From positions 372,001 through 436,000 of the forward strand of contig JAVGVS010000292.1 in assembly GCA_032718565.1 (NCBI GenBank): a stretch of 64,000 bases of DNA, given 5' to 3'. Below, piece by piece: positions 44,996 through 56,068 of this stretch. The stretch is from Distichodus sexfasciatus. Its lineage: Eukaryota > Chordata > Actinopteri > Characiformes > Distichodontidae. The notes under the pieces were generated by a model. That model saw only the letters and a list, made by a program, of their open reading frames with translations. It did no database searches and had not been told where the DNA came from. A program made the translations under genes and the position numbers. Each line of letters starts with the position of its first letter. The stretch's first letter is position 1.

Positions 44996-45552
44996 CAGGG
45001 AACCCTGGTGAGTTCAGTTGGTCAGCGTCAGCCTGGCAGGGTTGAGATGGTTACAATCAGCTTGGGGCAACTCCGTAGAGTCCCGGTGAGGGTTCGGTCA
45101 GCCAAGCATCATCTCGGGATCGACTCAGGGACAGCTCGGAAAAAGAAGAAGAGAGAGAAGAGAGTTAAGTGCCCTAACCTAACCTCCCGCAATGCTAGAG
45201 TAACTATGGCAGCCTAGCTAAGAAGGGAGAGCTGGAAGGTCGGACATGAGGGCTTCCAGGGGTCTCAGCATCACACCAAACCAGCTTCTGCAAACTTGAG
45301 CGATCAGCAGAGTGGTAGGATGACAGCACCAATCCCCCCTTTCACCTTTAATCTCAAATGACCTTGAACCCCCAGATCTCGCCTTTAACTAAGAAAAAGA
45401 GACTTTAATATCCAAAAGACTGACTAAACAGGTAAGTCTTAAGCCTTGACTTAAAGCAGAGATTGTTTCTGAGCTCCGAACACTAGTAGGAAGTTTATTC
45501 CACAATTGTGGTGCTTTATGAGCAAATGCACTTCCCCCCACGGTAACGTTCT

Positions 45553-47916
45553 TTATTCTAGGTATTGCGGTGCAAGACCATTTAGAGCTTTATAGGTCAA
45601 GAGGAGTACTTTATAGTCGACACGAAATCTTACTGGTAGCCAGTGGAGTGAGGATAGAATTGGGGTGATATGATCATATTTTTTAGTTTTAGTGAGTACT
45701 CTGGCTGCTGCATTCTGGCCTAGCTGGAGCTTATTTAACAACCTATTTGGACATTACAATAATCCAGCCTGGAGTTAATAAATGCATGAACCAGTTTCTC
45801 TGCATCAGCACGTTACTTAGTTTGGCAATATTACAGAGTTGAAAGAAGGCAGTGCGACTAATGTTAGAAGCATGTACATCAAATGAAAGATTGGAGTGTA
45901 AAGTAACACCAAGATTTTTAACAACAGTACTTGGTACAATGGATAATCCATCAAGACCGACCGTGATGTCAGATAGCTGACTTCTGGTGGCGTTAGTGCC
46001 AGTAAGAAGAACCTCAGTCTTATTTAGATTTAACTCGAGGAAGTTGACATCCACTTTTTTATGTCAATTAAGCATTCTTCCATTTTCTGAAGTTGCTGTC
46101 TGTCTTCCGGGTTTAGCCGATATAGTATATATAACTGTGTATCATCCGCAAAACAATGAAAACTAATTGCATGCTTTCGAATGACTGAGCCTAAAGGTAG
46201 CATGTACAGTGAAAACAGCAAGGGACCTAAAACTGATCCTTGTGGTACTCCATATTTCACCTCTGAGGAATCACCATTTATATTCACATACTGATAGCGG
46301 TCTTAAAGATAGGATCTGAACCAAGAGAGGGCCACTCCCCTGATACCAACAACGTGTTCAAGTCTATCTAGGAGAATGGCATGATCAACAGTATCAAAAG
46401 CAGCACTAAGATCAAGCAGCACTAGGAGCGAGGCATAGCCCTGATCAGCAGATAAGAGGAGATCACTTACTACCTTCAGCAGAGTTAGTAGAGGTTTAAT
46501 CACTACTGGAATTATCTCTTTGAGTAGCTTTGTTGGAACAGGGTCTAACATGCAAGTAGATGAATTTGAGGAAAGGATTAAAGACGTTAGATCTAACTGG
46601 TCAACCGGAGTAAATGATTCAAATAAGATGGCTGCAGTATTAGTACTTGTCTTGTCAAGGCCAGCCACTGTAGTTACTTGAGATTTTAGAATATTCTGTC
46701 TAATTTTTTTGGTCAAAAAAGCTCATAAATTCACCACTAGAAAGCAATGTTGGTACAGTTTGAGTAGTGGTCTGGCTATTAGTCAGCTTGGATACCATGT
46801 TAAATAGAAACCTAGGATTATTTTTGTTATTTTCAATTAGCAGTGATAGGTACAGTATTCTGATTTCGCAGCTCTAAGAGCCTTTTTATAGCTTCCCATA
46901 GCGTCTTTCAATGCTAGTTCAAATACCACTAATCTAGTTTGCCGTCACTTATGTTCTAGTTTCCGTGTCCCTTGTTTTAATCTATGTAGGTGGTCATTAT
47001 ACCAAGGGGATGTTTTGTTTTTTCTGATCTTTTTAATTTTTAATTGAGCATTTTTATCTAAGATGGAACGAAGCGTTGATGTTAGATAATCCGTATTACT
47101 CACAAGATTAGACATTTCCACTGTCAGGAACGACAGATCGGGGAGATTATCAATAAAGTTACTAGCTGTATCTGAAGTGATTGTACGCTTGGAGCAGAAG
47201 CAAGTTGTAGTATTTGTGTTCTGACTAAAGTGAAAATCAAATGTAATGAGATGGTGGTCAGAAATAATACTCGTCTGAGGCAGTACTGTTACATTATCTA
47301 CATTAAGACCAAACGATAGGATTAAATCAAGGGTATGACCTCAGTTGTGAGTGGGCCCAATTGCATTTTGAACAATGCCCATGGAATCTAGTAAATTAGT
47401 AAAAGCTGCTGTCAGAGGATCTTGGTCATTATCTACATGAATATTAAAGTTCCCCACAATTATTGCTCTTTCAGTTGAAATAACCAGGTCTGACAGAAAT
47501 TCTGCAAATTCAGTTAGGAATTCAGAATAAGGACCTGGTGGACGGTAAATGGTAATGAGAGGGAGCGACGAAGAATTAGGTTTTGCAGATATATCTGCAA
47601 TTCTAAGGAACAATAATTTGAGTGATTTAAATGTAAATTTAGGTCCTGACTTCTGTGTTATTGAAAGAGATCTTTCGTAGATGGTTGCAACACCTCCCCC
47701 TTTACTACTGAGTCGGGGGTTGGGGTTATAAGTATATCCTGGAGGCGTTGCATCATTTAAGGCTAGATAGTCGTTGGGTCTTACCCATGTCTCAGTTAAA
47801 CAGAGCGCGTTTAGGACGTGGTCTGAAATCATTTCACTAATAATAAGTGCCTTAGTAGTTAATGATCTAATATTTAGTAGTCCTACTTTCAGCTTAGTGC
47901 TACAGATATTCTGCAT
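45553..47916 (-). pseudogene. L2 ORF2: endonuclease and reverse transcriptase, decayed
   Basis: Element order runs from 47916 down to 45553. The endonuclease part has GLLNIRSL, CLTETW, GGGVATIYERS, YRPPGP and GNFNIHVDN; the usual GDFN acidic residue is replaced by N here. The reverse transcriptase retains LDLSAAFDTVDH, YGVPQGSVLGPLLFSLYML and the catalytic FADDTQLY. Several stops and shifts interrupt it. Between PVVIKPLLTLLK and VVSDLLLSADQG about 60 residues expected in L2 enzymes are missing, an internal deletion. The enzyme cannot be functional. Confidence 0.85.
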
Positions 47917-48099
47917 TGGCTGCTCTAATTTAATAGAAATTAGGTTGGAAAAAGACGCCTTTCACATTTTACATGAACTATTTTTGGTTCGGGGCACAGA
48001 GACAATGTCAATATGGTGGTACCTAGGTGGTGGCTCAAGGCAACTCGCAGGTGGTCGGTTTAGCCTTTCTGCCTGCAGCCTGGCCTTGGCTCTGGTTTG

Positions 48100-48676
48100 T
48101 CAATGGCTGCCTACACCTGAACCTGCATAAAGGCTAGCTGCTATGTTCATTGAAATACGGTCAGCACCCTCCCACGAGGGGTGGATACCATCCCGGCTCA
48201 AAAGACCAGGCTTTCCCTCGAAAGTGGACCAGTTATCTACAAAACCTATGCTATTTTCAGAGCACCACTTCGACAGCCAGCAGTTCAGCGACCAGAGCCT
48301 GCTGTAGGTCTCGGAGCTACGTCTAGCTGGGAGGGGGCCAGAGAGAATTACTGCCTGTGACATTGTTTTGGCTAGCTCACACACCTCTTTAAAATTACTT
48401 TTGGTTACTTCAGACTGTCTGAGCTTGACGTCGTTGGTGCCGACATGGACGACTATCTTGGAATATCTACGTCTATTACTGGCCAGCACCTTAAGATTGG
48501 CCCTGATGTCCGGCGCTCTGGCTCCCGGTAAACAATTTACCTCGACTGCTGGTGCCGCTAAGGGTCTAGCTATTTTCACGTGCCGTAGAATAGAATGAGA
48601 TATCACTTACATTGTTATTTGTTGAGCAGGATCGCTGAGAAGTTGCCGTCGGTTTTTGTGTCTCAGTCTCCGCCAT
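48100..48676 (-). pseudogene. L2 ORF1 with SGNH-esterase domain
   Basis: On the minus strand ATG at 48676 opens MAETETQKPTATSQRS. A frame change near 48600 leads into an esterase-like domain with VVHVGTNDV (block III, Gly and Asn) and SRDGIHPSWEGA (Asp and His of the catalytic set). Block I, with the GDS serine, is missing at the frame break. ORF1 proteins of CR1/L2 LINEs carry such esterases, which supports the L2 assignment. Confidence 0.75.
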
Positions 48677-49100
48677 GGTTGGAGTTAAACTATATTTTAG
48701 GTTTTAACCACTAATTATATTACCTAAATCGCTTAGTGTAAGGGAGGGGATGAAAAGAAAATTAACGTAAGATGCTGCATGTTTTGGCGGAGGAATCTCT
48801 ATATGCTTGGAGATTTCTCGCAAAAAATTTTAAAATGACACGCCAAGCAGTGTCTAATCAGTCGTTAGTCACTTTATATTAAAAGTTCGTAGTAAGAGAT
48901 TGACAGAATATAATGCAATTTGAGTATAAAAGGGAAAAAAGGCATGAGAGACGCCCCGGCCAGAGGCAGAAAGTGATGTTTATGAATAAAATAAATACAT
49001 ATGTTTTTAGTAATAATTTAGAGTCACTGGTGTAAATGTGCAACGTGTTTATCGTCTGAATTGCCAATGATAAGGTAAAGCAATGAAAAAGAGTTTATTG

Positions 49101-50083
49101 TAGGGCTGGGCGATATTTTTAAGCTATATCGCAGTACACAATATATATCTCAATACCTTGAAATTTCCTCTAAATCACTGTATAAATGATAAATTCAGCC
49201 CTATATTGCATTAAATGACACCAATATAAGGACTTTAGCCAAAGTTTAACATAGTAAATGTTTTTATTTTAAACCAAAGTATAATATAGCAAACTTTATA
49301 CTTTATATTGGGGACAGACAAGTGGGCAAGGGGAGCCATTGATTGCGTGCTTATTAAACGTGTAAGACCCAACTATTAAATTATAAGGTTTAACGATAAA
49401 CTATAACTTGCGTTTAACCTACCTGCCGCTGTTTCTCTTCCTCCGTCATCTTTGGTTGTTCTGTGGAAGCTTTCTGTAGCGTGCAGTCAATCACAAAATC
49501 AGGAGGCATTGGCCAATAGGATTCGCAGGCAGAAACAACCAAAACCCCGCCCACAAACTGCCAAAACCCGCCCCATTCAAACCGCGAGCGTAGAAATCTC
49601 ACTTGAGCAAAAAAGCTGCTTGTCGGTAATCTACTTTACACACGAGGACTTTTCGAGAGGAAAAAAGACATTCGACAGAGGAAAAATACAGTTTGCGCAC
49701 AATATCATCACAACCGCGCACTCCATTCTTAATTTTGTGCTCTCGAGTTTCACATTTGTGCCCGCAACTTTGAAATTTACGCCCACGACAAGCGATTATG
49801 CGCGCTCTAGCTTTGGCATTGATGTGACGGTGTAGGCGGGGGAGCAAGAAGAGAAGCGAAACACGAAAGTGGTACAAAATGCGCATGCCCTAGCGCTAGA
49901 GTGTTCTGGATGGGCGGGGGAGCGAGCTGTCTGCTTTGATGGGGCAGAAAAGCTAAGTACATGCTTTTTGTTTAACAATAACGTTAAGATTTATACTCGA
50001 TGGCCATGATATAGTCATTTACTACATCGCACGTGGAACAAGCCAAGATACATTGAGTATATTCGATATATCGCCCACCCCTA
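49101..50083. mobile_element. non-autonomous hAT element with 7-of-8 TSD
   Basis: The left terminus is TAGGGCTGGGCGATA and the right TATCGCCCACCCCTA. Flanks are GTTTATTG (49093-49100) and GTTCATTG (50084-50091), one mismatch. Near 49452 the minus strand has ATG and MTEEEKQRQ followed by a GTAGG donor, possibly the relic first exon of its transposase. Length 983 bp. Confidence 0.88.
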
Positions 50084-50322
50084 GTTCATTGTCTAACTAG
50101 TTAGTTGTTGAAAATGTGGCTTTGAAACTCACCCTTTAATTGTCCTGGATCAAAACTGCAGATCAAATCTTCAGTGTGCTGCTGTTTGAGAAATTACAAA
50201 TCGAGTCTGAAGAGCACAGAAGCAGGCTTATTGACGTTCTGCAGACACGTGACCGTAGTCACGTGACCGCGCCATACTGGACGGCGGAAGTGGGAATTTG
50301 ACACAGCGATTGAGACAGATTA

Positions 50323-50660
50323 ATGGCAAACAATAGACCTTTTTCTGAAAAGTTTGTTGATAGCAGTTTACACATGTCAGTGCCGTTATTGGTGGAGGTG
50401 GGCCACCTTGATGATGTCCACAAAAATCACTACTTTGAAAAGTTGTGCCTAGCAGGCTTAAAAAACGACCCGTATCTTATCCCTCCGGAGATCTTCATGG
50501 ATTTAACCAAAGCGTCTAGCCTGCCCGACTTCACTCCACACGATTTATATCGTCATCAACAGCATATCACCATATACCTCAACTGATTTAAAAGCTTACA
50601 AAAGCCTTGACACCTACCAATTTTTCATCGCAGGCTGGGTGACATCGATGCAGTGCTACT
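50323..50660 (+). pseudogene. fragment of a fish transposon-type ORF (YqaJ/SWIM family-like)
   Basis: ATG at 50323 opens MANNRPFSEKFVDSSLHMSV. The frame includes NDPYLIPPEIF and SLPDFTPHDLYRH and stops at 50584-50586. One base later the coding sense continues in another frame with LKAYKSLDTYQFFIAGWV. The KAYKSL.AY..F..GWV pattern is one I associate with fish proteins that go on to carry a SWIM zinc finger and a YqaJ-like nuclease domain, neither of which is present here. A possible further exon (LPDADLMTEAIPKVEPFF) follows an acceptor at 50719. It is a truncated relic. Confidence 0.45.
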
Positions 50661-50879
50661 GCACTGATGGGAGTTTGAACTACCTCATAATGGCAAATTG
50701 TTGAATTGTTTTTTACAGAGAATTTTGCCTGATGCTGATTTAATGACTGAAGCGATTCCGAAGGTTGAGCCTTTCTTTAGGTCAGGAATTTTGCCAGTTA
50801 TTGTCCAAGAGGTATACATGCCCAGATGGTAGGCATACACAGTACGCAGAAGAGTAGCCAAGTGTGCCAAATATGTGGT

Positions 50880-51110
50880 TTTAATAGATCTTTAATATAA
50901 ATGTTTATAAACATATATATTATAGACATATTTTTATAGATCTATAATGTATATAACATACATTATATATAAACATTTTTATATAGTGTATATAACATCT
51001 ATTTATACGTTTATCATATATACTGTATATATACATAACATTTCAATGTAAACATACATATTTAAATGAAAACATCTGTAAAACAATGTGTAAAAAAATA
51101 AAACATTTGT
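50880..51110. repeat. AT-rich TATATA/ATAAACAT low-complexity tract
   Basis: Repeated ATAAATGTTTATAAACATATATATTATAGACATA-like sequence with inverted symmetry; no coding. Confidence 0.7.
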
Positions 51111-51494
51111 ATTTTTTGCTGAAGATGAAATTGATGGGTTTTTTGTATGAAACAGCTTCAACAACTAATCGATTGGCACCACTGAGGGACAAAGATTCGT
51201 GAGTGCACATGCACTGCAGGGCTATTATGGTGTATTAATGGTATTTCCTCCTGTGCAAAAAGATCAACAAGAGTTCTTGGTGCTTGCCGTCTTGATTCCG
51301 ACTGCCTCCTCTTCTTATTCATGTTTCTGTTGCAACTCATCAGGGATTTCGGAGGACTTTTCTCTCTGTGTGTCTGGTGTGGAGTAAAGATAGAAGCTGG
51401 CATAGCTGGGGAGACAGAGGATCGTCAAAGATGAGACCTGAGAAAGAGATAAAAGAAAGTCATTCCATCGGACGTTCCACCTTTTAAAAAGCAT

Positions 51495-51700
51495 TTGTTG
51501 GGACAATATCATCTATGAAGACGCATAAACGGCCTTGTAAAAATGTTTGCTACATAGTCGAGAGACGGTTGCCAGTCCCACGACTGATTGCTGCAATCCA
51601 CTTGGCCTTCTCTTTATTTTCAGGGAATTTGTAGAAGGATACTTTGCTGGTATCCTTGTCTATTACTACAACCCACTGCACAGCAGGAGATCACAATTTT
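51495..51700 (-). pseudogene. THAP-domain exon fragment, minus strand
   Basis: Read on the minus strand: CCAVGCSNRQGYQ, then after a small frame change FYKFPENKEKAKWIAAISRG, and farther on DIVPTNAF. This gives the C-x4-C pair, the FYKFP aromatic block, the Trp, and a relic of the AVPTIF signature, in the order of a THAP zinc finger. The second C-x2-H half is not readable. THAP domains head P-element-type and other fish transposases. Frame breaks show that it is not functional. Confidence 0.6.
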
Positions 51701-52329
51701 ATTGTCTCCAATTGATTACGTATTCGGTTTTAACCTATTGCTTCACTTGCCGTCCATTCGCATCTTCCCATTTCCGCCGTCTGGCTATGGATGTCCTTCA
51801 CGGATCTGACGCCAGGCGCCATCAGCCACATGCAGAACGCGTCAATACTCAGTAACACCCCTAACCAATCAAAATGACGTGATGCAGCTCACAGCTGTTT
51901 CAGCGGCGGCAATGTTTAGGCAAACAGGAAGACCAGCTGCTGTGGGGGTCAAATTCTAGACAAAAATATGCAACTGCCCTGTGCAGTCACCTTGAGTTTG
52001 TAACACACAAAAACAGAAGACGCTTTGTTTGGGTCTGGCAGCCCTAGAGTTGGCGCTAGAGAGACTAACTTTTAACATTTCAATAGCATTATTGTATCGG
52101 CGGTATTCAAGGTTCCTTTTTGTTTGGCCCTGGTCATTCCCTTTATCAATGGCGCCCAATCCTGGAGTAGTAGAATAAAGGTCCTGCACAAAGACATTCC
52201 CAAAAACAAGCTAGTTGTTTAGGCTTAGGATGTTCGTACGGCCTCAAGTCTCTTTTACAGCAACATCCCGTTTTGTGTAATGACATGGCTTAGGAAGACA
52301 ACTTAATTACTGTCAAAATTGAAAGTGAA

Positions 52330-52700
52330 CTAAAATTAGCTGTCTTTGTGCACCGGTGCGCTGGAAAATGCATTCGCCAGGTCCACAACTGAAAACCACT
52401 TGCTATCAAATGGAATTTGTGACAAAATGGTGTACGGGTTAGGAACAATATGTGCAAGTGGTTGAACAGCAGAATTTGCAGTTTGGTAAAGTCTTAGAAG
52501 AAATGTCCACTTGGTAGACTGTCCCTTGTCTTTTTATCTTTTGACAGGAAACAAAGTGAGTCTGACTGGTGAATTTGGATAGTCAAATAATTATTCCCTT
52601 TTGTTTCAATGCATTGAACACTGGTCTGATTCTCTATCGCTTCCAGGCTTTAGAGGGTATTGTGCTCTATTTGGTCTGAAATCAGGCTTAGGCGTGACAG
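52330..52700 (-). pseudogene. endogenous-retrovirus pol fragment (reverse transcriptase)
   Basis: Minus-strand sense carries short motifs of a vertebrate-type retroviral reverse transcriptase: QYPLKPG near the start, VQPLAHIVPNPYTILSQIP, and SVVDLANAFSSAPVH around the first catalytic Asp. The frame is broken by stops and shifts. The YxDD region and flanking gag, protease or env are absent. It is an old fragment of a fish endogenous retrovirus, with no sign of activity. Confidence 0.65.
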
Positions 52701-52739
52701 TAACAGGTTCGCGCAATCTTTAATCAATCCAACATCATT

Positions 52740-53560
52740 TTGTCTTCAGCTCTGCTAGATAATCAGGCATCAGGTTTGCGATGCTGTATAAAGGCTTGCC
52801 GGATGAGAGGAGGTAAAGAGTCCATGTGAAGGACGGTAAAAGGGCTTGCACGCATACACAAGGCCGTCCTGATGTGTCGGTGGGAAGATGTCCTAGCGAG
52901 GGGAGACGCCTTGATGTTGCCAGCCGTTTTAACAATCCTTTGTAACATTCTGGGATCGGCAACAGTGCTGTTACCAAACCAGACGGGAATGCAACTAGTC
53001 AGGACGCTCTCTATGGTGCCCTTGTAGAACACGGTGAGGGTGGGAGGAGGGAGGCTGGTTTCGGCTTCAGCTGGGTTCCCCAGCAAGTGGAGATGTACAG
53101 CTCTTGGTGATGGAGGTGGTGTTAGTGGTCAGTGAAGCCATCTGAGATGTGAACCCTTAGGAACTTGGGTATTTTTAGTCTCAACCTGAACGTGATGCTG
53201 AGTGGTGTAGGAGCGGGTGCCTCCTGAAGTCGACATGATAATTTGTTTGGTTTTGTCCACATAGGTTATTCTAACTGCACCAGGCAGCCAGCTGCTGAAC
53301 CTCATCTCTGTATGCTGACTCAGCTGTTGCTGATGAGCCCCACCACAGTCATGTCATCGGCGAAGTTGAGGGCGATGCAGTCATGGGTCAGGACTGTGAA
53401 CAGCAGTAGACTGAGAATACAGCCCTCAGAAGCTCCTGTGCTCACTCTGATGTTGCTGGAAACGTCATTGAAGAGGGAGGTGCTCAGTCCCAACTCACTC
53501 AGTTTCACACAAAGTCTTTGGGGAATGACACAGTGTTACACCTCGAAGTTGAAAATATCC
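52740..53560 (-). pseudogene. non-LTR retrotransposon reverse-transcriptase remnant
   Basis: Minus-strand frames hold, in order, LFTVLTHDCIALNFADD (the catalytic box at about 53340-53400) and MTVVGLI, and then at 52760-53086 FYKGTIESVLTSCIPVWFGN and LQRIVKTAGNI, the C-terminal tail of the same type of LINE protein. Same family type as the fragment at 22.85 kb. Multiple frame breaks. Confidence 0.75.
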
Positions 53561-53599
53561 TCTTTGTAAATAGAGATTTTTTTTTCCCTTGTAGCTATG

Positions 53600-53765
53600 T
53601 AGCATTCACATACTTTTGGTCGCTAATTTTTAACAAAAAAAAAATTACAAATATATTATGGTGGTATAAATAGTATAGTATATATGTAATAATAAAGTAA
53701 TTATTATGTAGTAATATAAACTCAAACTCAAAAAGTAGTTTTGTAGTTAGCTACTTCCCAACACT
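53600..53765. mobile_element. hAT/MITE end fragment
   Basis: Ends TAGTTAGCTACTTCCCAACACTG, the complement of a CAGTGTTGGGAAGTAGC terminus common in fish hAT MITEs. The other terminus was not found. Confidence 0.45.
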
Positions 53766-53791
53766 GGCTTCTCGCTATCTTTCTTTATTTA

Positions 53792-53875
53792 TGTAACCAG
53801 GTGAATAATGCAGCAGAAAGGTACACTACTCATTAAGATGGTGCTGTCACTTTAAGAGCAGGCTAGGAGCGGGGC
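53792..53875 (+). repeat. 5-prime LTR, first 84 bp only
   Basis: Near-identical to the first 84 bases of the 3-prime LTR (one mismatch seen, AGAGCAGG for AGAGTAGG), then jumps into gag. Confidence 0.85.
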
Positions 53876-53876
53876 A

Positions 53877-54353
53877 CTTAGAGATCAGTTCATTGAAGGT
53901 GTGCGTGATTCCACCCTTAGGCGAGAACTGCACAGGTTGGTTACGGAGAAGCCTGAGTCTAGTCTGTTTGAGGTACGAGAAGAGGCTTTGATGTGGACTC
54001 TGGAAGACCGTTCCCGCGGTACTAATGTGGCTAGAAACAGAAACTTGGTAGGTAGCGGCTCAGGTGAGTGCTCAGAAAAAGCAAACCTGTACAGTAGTGC
54101 ACAGACTGACCTGGCCAAGACACTGCAAGAAGTAGTTAAAATAATTACGCAGCAGGGCAAGGCTATTGGCGAACTTACTAATGCAGTCCGCGAACTCGCT
54201 GGTCAGACTGTGGGTTCCGCAAGTGACAGTAGGGATGGTAGGCCTAGAGCTAAGCCAAGGTATACAGATGGCCAGCCAATCTGGTTGTGCCAGAAGGAGT
54301 TGGGCATGGTATTAGCATTGTACTGTACAACGCAGACCAGGGGGCCAGCCTAA
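53877..54353 (+). pseudogene. gypsy gag C-terminal remnant
   Basis: An open frame with a helical block (IEGVRDSTLRRELHRLV) followed by FEVREEALMWTLED, typical of fish gypsy gag by recognition. A CCHC knuckle and protease are not found. The 3-prime part passes into unrelated frame. Confidence 0.65.
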
Positions 54354-54519
54354 TTGCTATGACTAGTCCTGCGGTACAGGGAAACGGGACCCCTCCATTG
54401 CCATGAGTCGGACGACTTACTGGTGTTTTCAACAACATTCCGGGATCACCTAGAGAGGCTAGAGACAGTTCTGAAGAGGTTGAGGAGGAGACAGGGCTGG
54501 CGTTAAGGTGGAGAAGTGT

Positions 54520-55372
54520 CATTTTTTTTCAGCCTGACGTCAGGTTTCTTGGTCATCAGGTCTCCGCTCAAGGCATAAGCACAGATCCTGACAAAATCAG
54601 TGCTGTAAATACCTGGCCCATACCTAGTAGTGTGAAGGAGCTTAGGTCCTTCCTGGACTTCTGCAGTTACTACAGGAGGTTTATTGAGGGTTTTTCGTAA
54701 ATTTCAGGGCCTCTTCATGATGCTGTAAATGCCTGTACTAAGGAGAGGAGTCAGGCCAGGGCTAATCAATTTTCCTGCTGGCCTGACACCAGAGAGTGTT
54801 CCACAAGCTTTTTGAGCTACTAAAGCGGGGGAGTTCAACTAACTAGCGCACCCACACTTGGCTATGCCAACTTCTCCACCCCATTTTTACTGGAGATGGA
54901 TGCTAACAGTCTGGGGTTAGGTGCTGTTCTGTGCCAGGAGAAAAATGATCAGAATTACAGCAGCATGAAGCGTGAAGCTCCAGCACTTAAATGGGCGGTC
55001 ACTGAGAAGTTCCGTAGTTATCTTCTTGGGTCCAAATTCACCATCATCACGGATAACAACTCTCTGTGTCATCTGTCCACTGCTAAGCTAGGAGCTATTC
55101 AACAGCGATGGGTTGCTCAGCTTGCAGTATTTGATTTTGATGTAAAGTACCACCCAGGCCGTTGTAACTCTGCAGCTGATTCCCTCTCACGGCGACCAGC
55201 TGTTGGAGAGCCTGAATCTGAGAGTGAGGATGCAGAGTATGATGGATGTGTAGCCATATGTGACATGCTTAGGACAGGTACCACTTTAGACCCAGGGTTA
55301 GTAACAGTAGGAGTTGAATGTTTGGAGGTCAGGCAGGTACGCAAGGCCGAGGAGGGAAACAGCAGACCATGA
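54520..55372 (+). pseudogene. gypsy reverse transcriptase end and RNase H remnant
   Basis: Motifs in order: FLGHQVSAQGI and SSVKELRSFL (end of the reverse-transcriptase domain), a frame break, then LEMDANSLGLGAVLCQ (first RNase H Asp), TDNNSLCHL and KYHPGRCNSAADSLSR. The YxDD box lies in the deleted part. Only the 54896-55372 segment is a continuous frame. Confidence 0.75.
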
Positions 55373-56068
55373 GCAGGGTTCAAGACAACACTCCCACCAT
55401 GCCTGGATATTCCAAAGTGGAACTCCAGGGTTTTCAAGCATCAGACTCAACACTTAGAGTGTTGAGGGAGTTTTGGGACAAACAGAGGAAACCATGCTAT
55501 CAGGAGAAAAGGGGTTTACCAAAGGCAGTGTGCTCCTTGTTGAAACAGTGGACACGAATCAGGAAATAGGTGACTCTGTTCTGTGTTGGGCTGAGGATGC
55601 CCATTTTGGGATAATGTCATCAGCCATTGTTGCCTGCCTGCCTGAAGGCTGAGCAGCCCAAAGTAAAGTATGGACTGACAGCATCAGGGCATAGGACATA
55701 CATTAGACCTATTGAGACAGAGGTATTTTTGGGGTGGTATGCATAAGGATGTAGAGCAGTGGATTAAGAAATGTCAGAGGTGTGTGTTGACAAAAATGCC
55801 AAAGCCCAAGATTCAGGCACCCCAAACCCTATATTTTTTAGCTACCCATTTAACTCTGAGGTAGTGGCCGTGGATTTCACCACACTAGAACGAGCCACAG
55901 ATGGTCGTGAAAATGTGCTTGTGATTACAGATGCTTTTGCCACACGTGACCAGAAAGCAGATACCACTACAAAGTTATCCTGAAAGAGTGGTTTATGAGA
56001 TATGGGTACCAGAACGCCTGCACCTGATCAGGGCAGTAAATTTTGAGAGTGCTGTAATTGTTGAACTC

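Larger units (their letters stand above)
42956..48750 (-). mobile_element. L2-type LINE, nearly full length, minus strand
   Basis: The 3-prime end carries the short tandem tail (AATTC)n at 42956-42978, next to TTATATAGCGCTCTTAACGAC, a 3-prime region common to fish L2-like elements. Going leftwards in element order it has a 5-prime region near 48.7 kb, ORF1 with an esterase fold, ORF2 with endonuclease and reverse transcriptase, and a long 3-prime UTR. The UTR is split by a hAT (43366-44443) and a MITE (44554-44995). The 5-prime boundary is approximate and no target duplication was confirmed. Confidence 0.8.

Noticed and set aside
49452..49886. Frames of 95-127 codons inside the 49.1-50.1 kb hAT
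   Set aside because: They overlap on both strands with no transposase motifs; only the short MTEEEKQRQ start is mentioned as a possible exon relic.
52330..52700. Intact endogenous retrovirus
   Set aside because: Only a short, frame-broken reverse-transcriptase segment is seen; no LTR pair or other genes belong to it.
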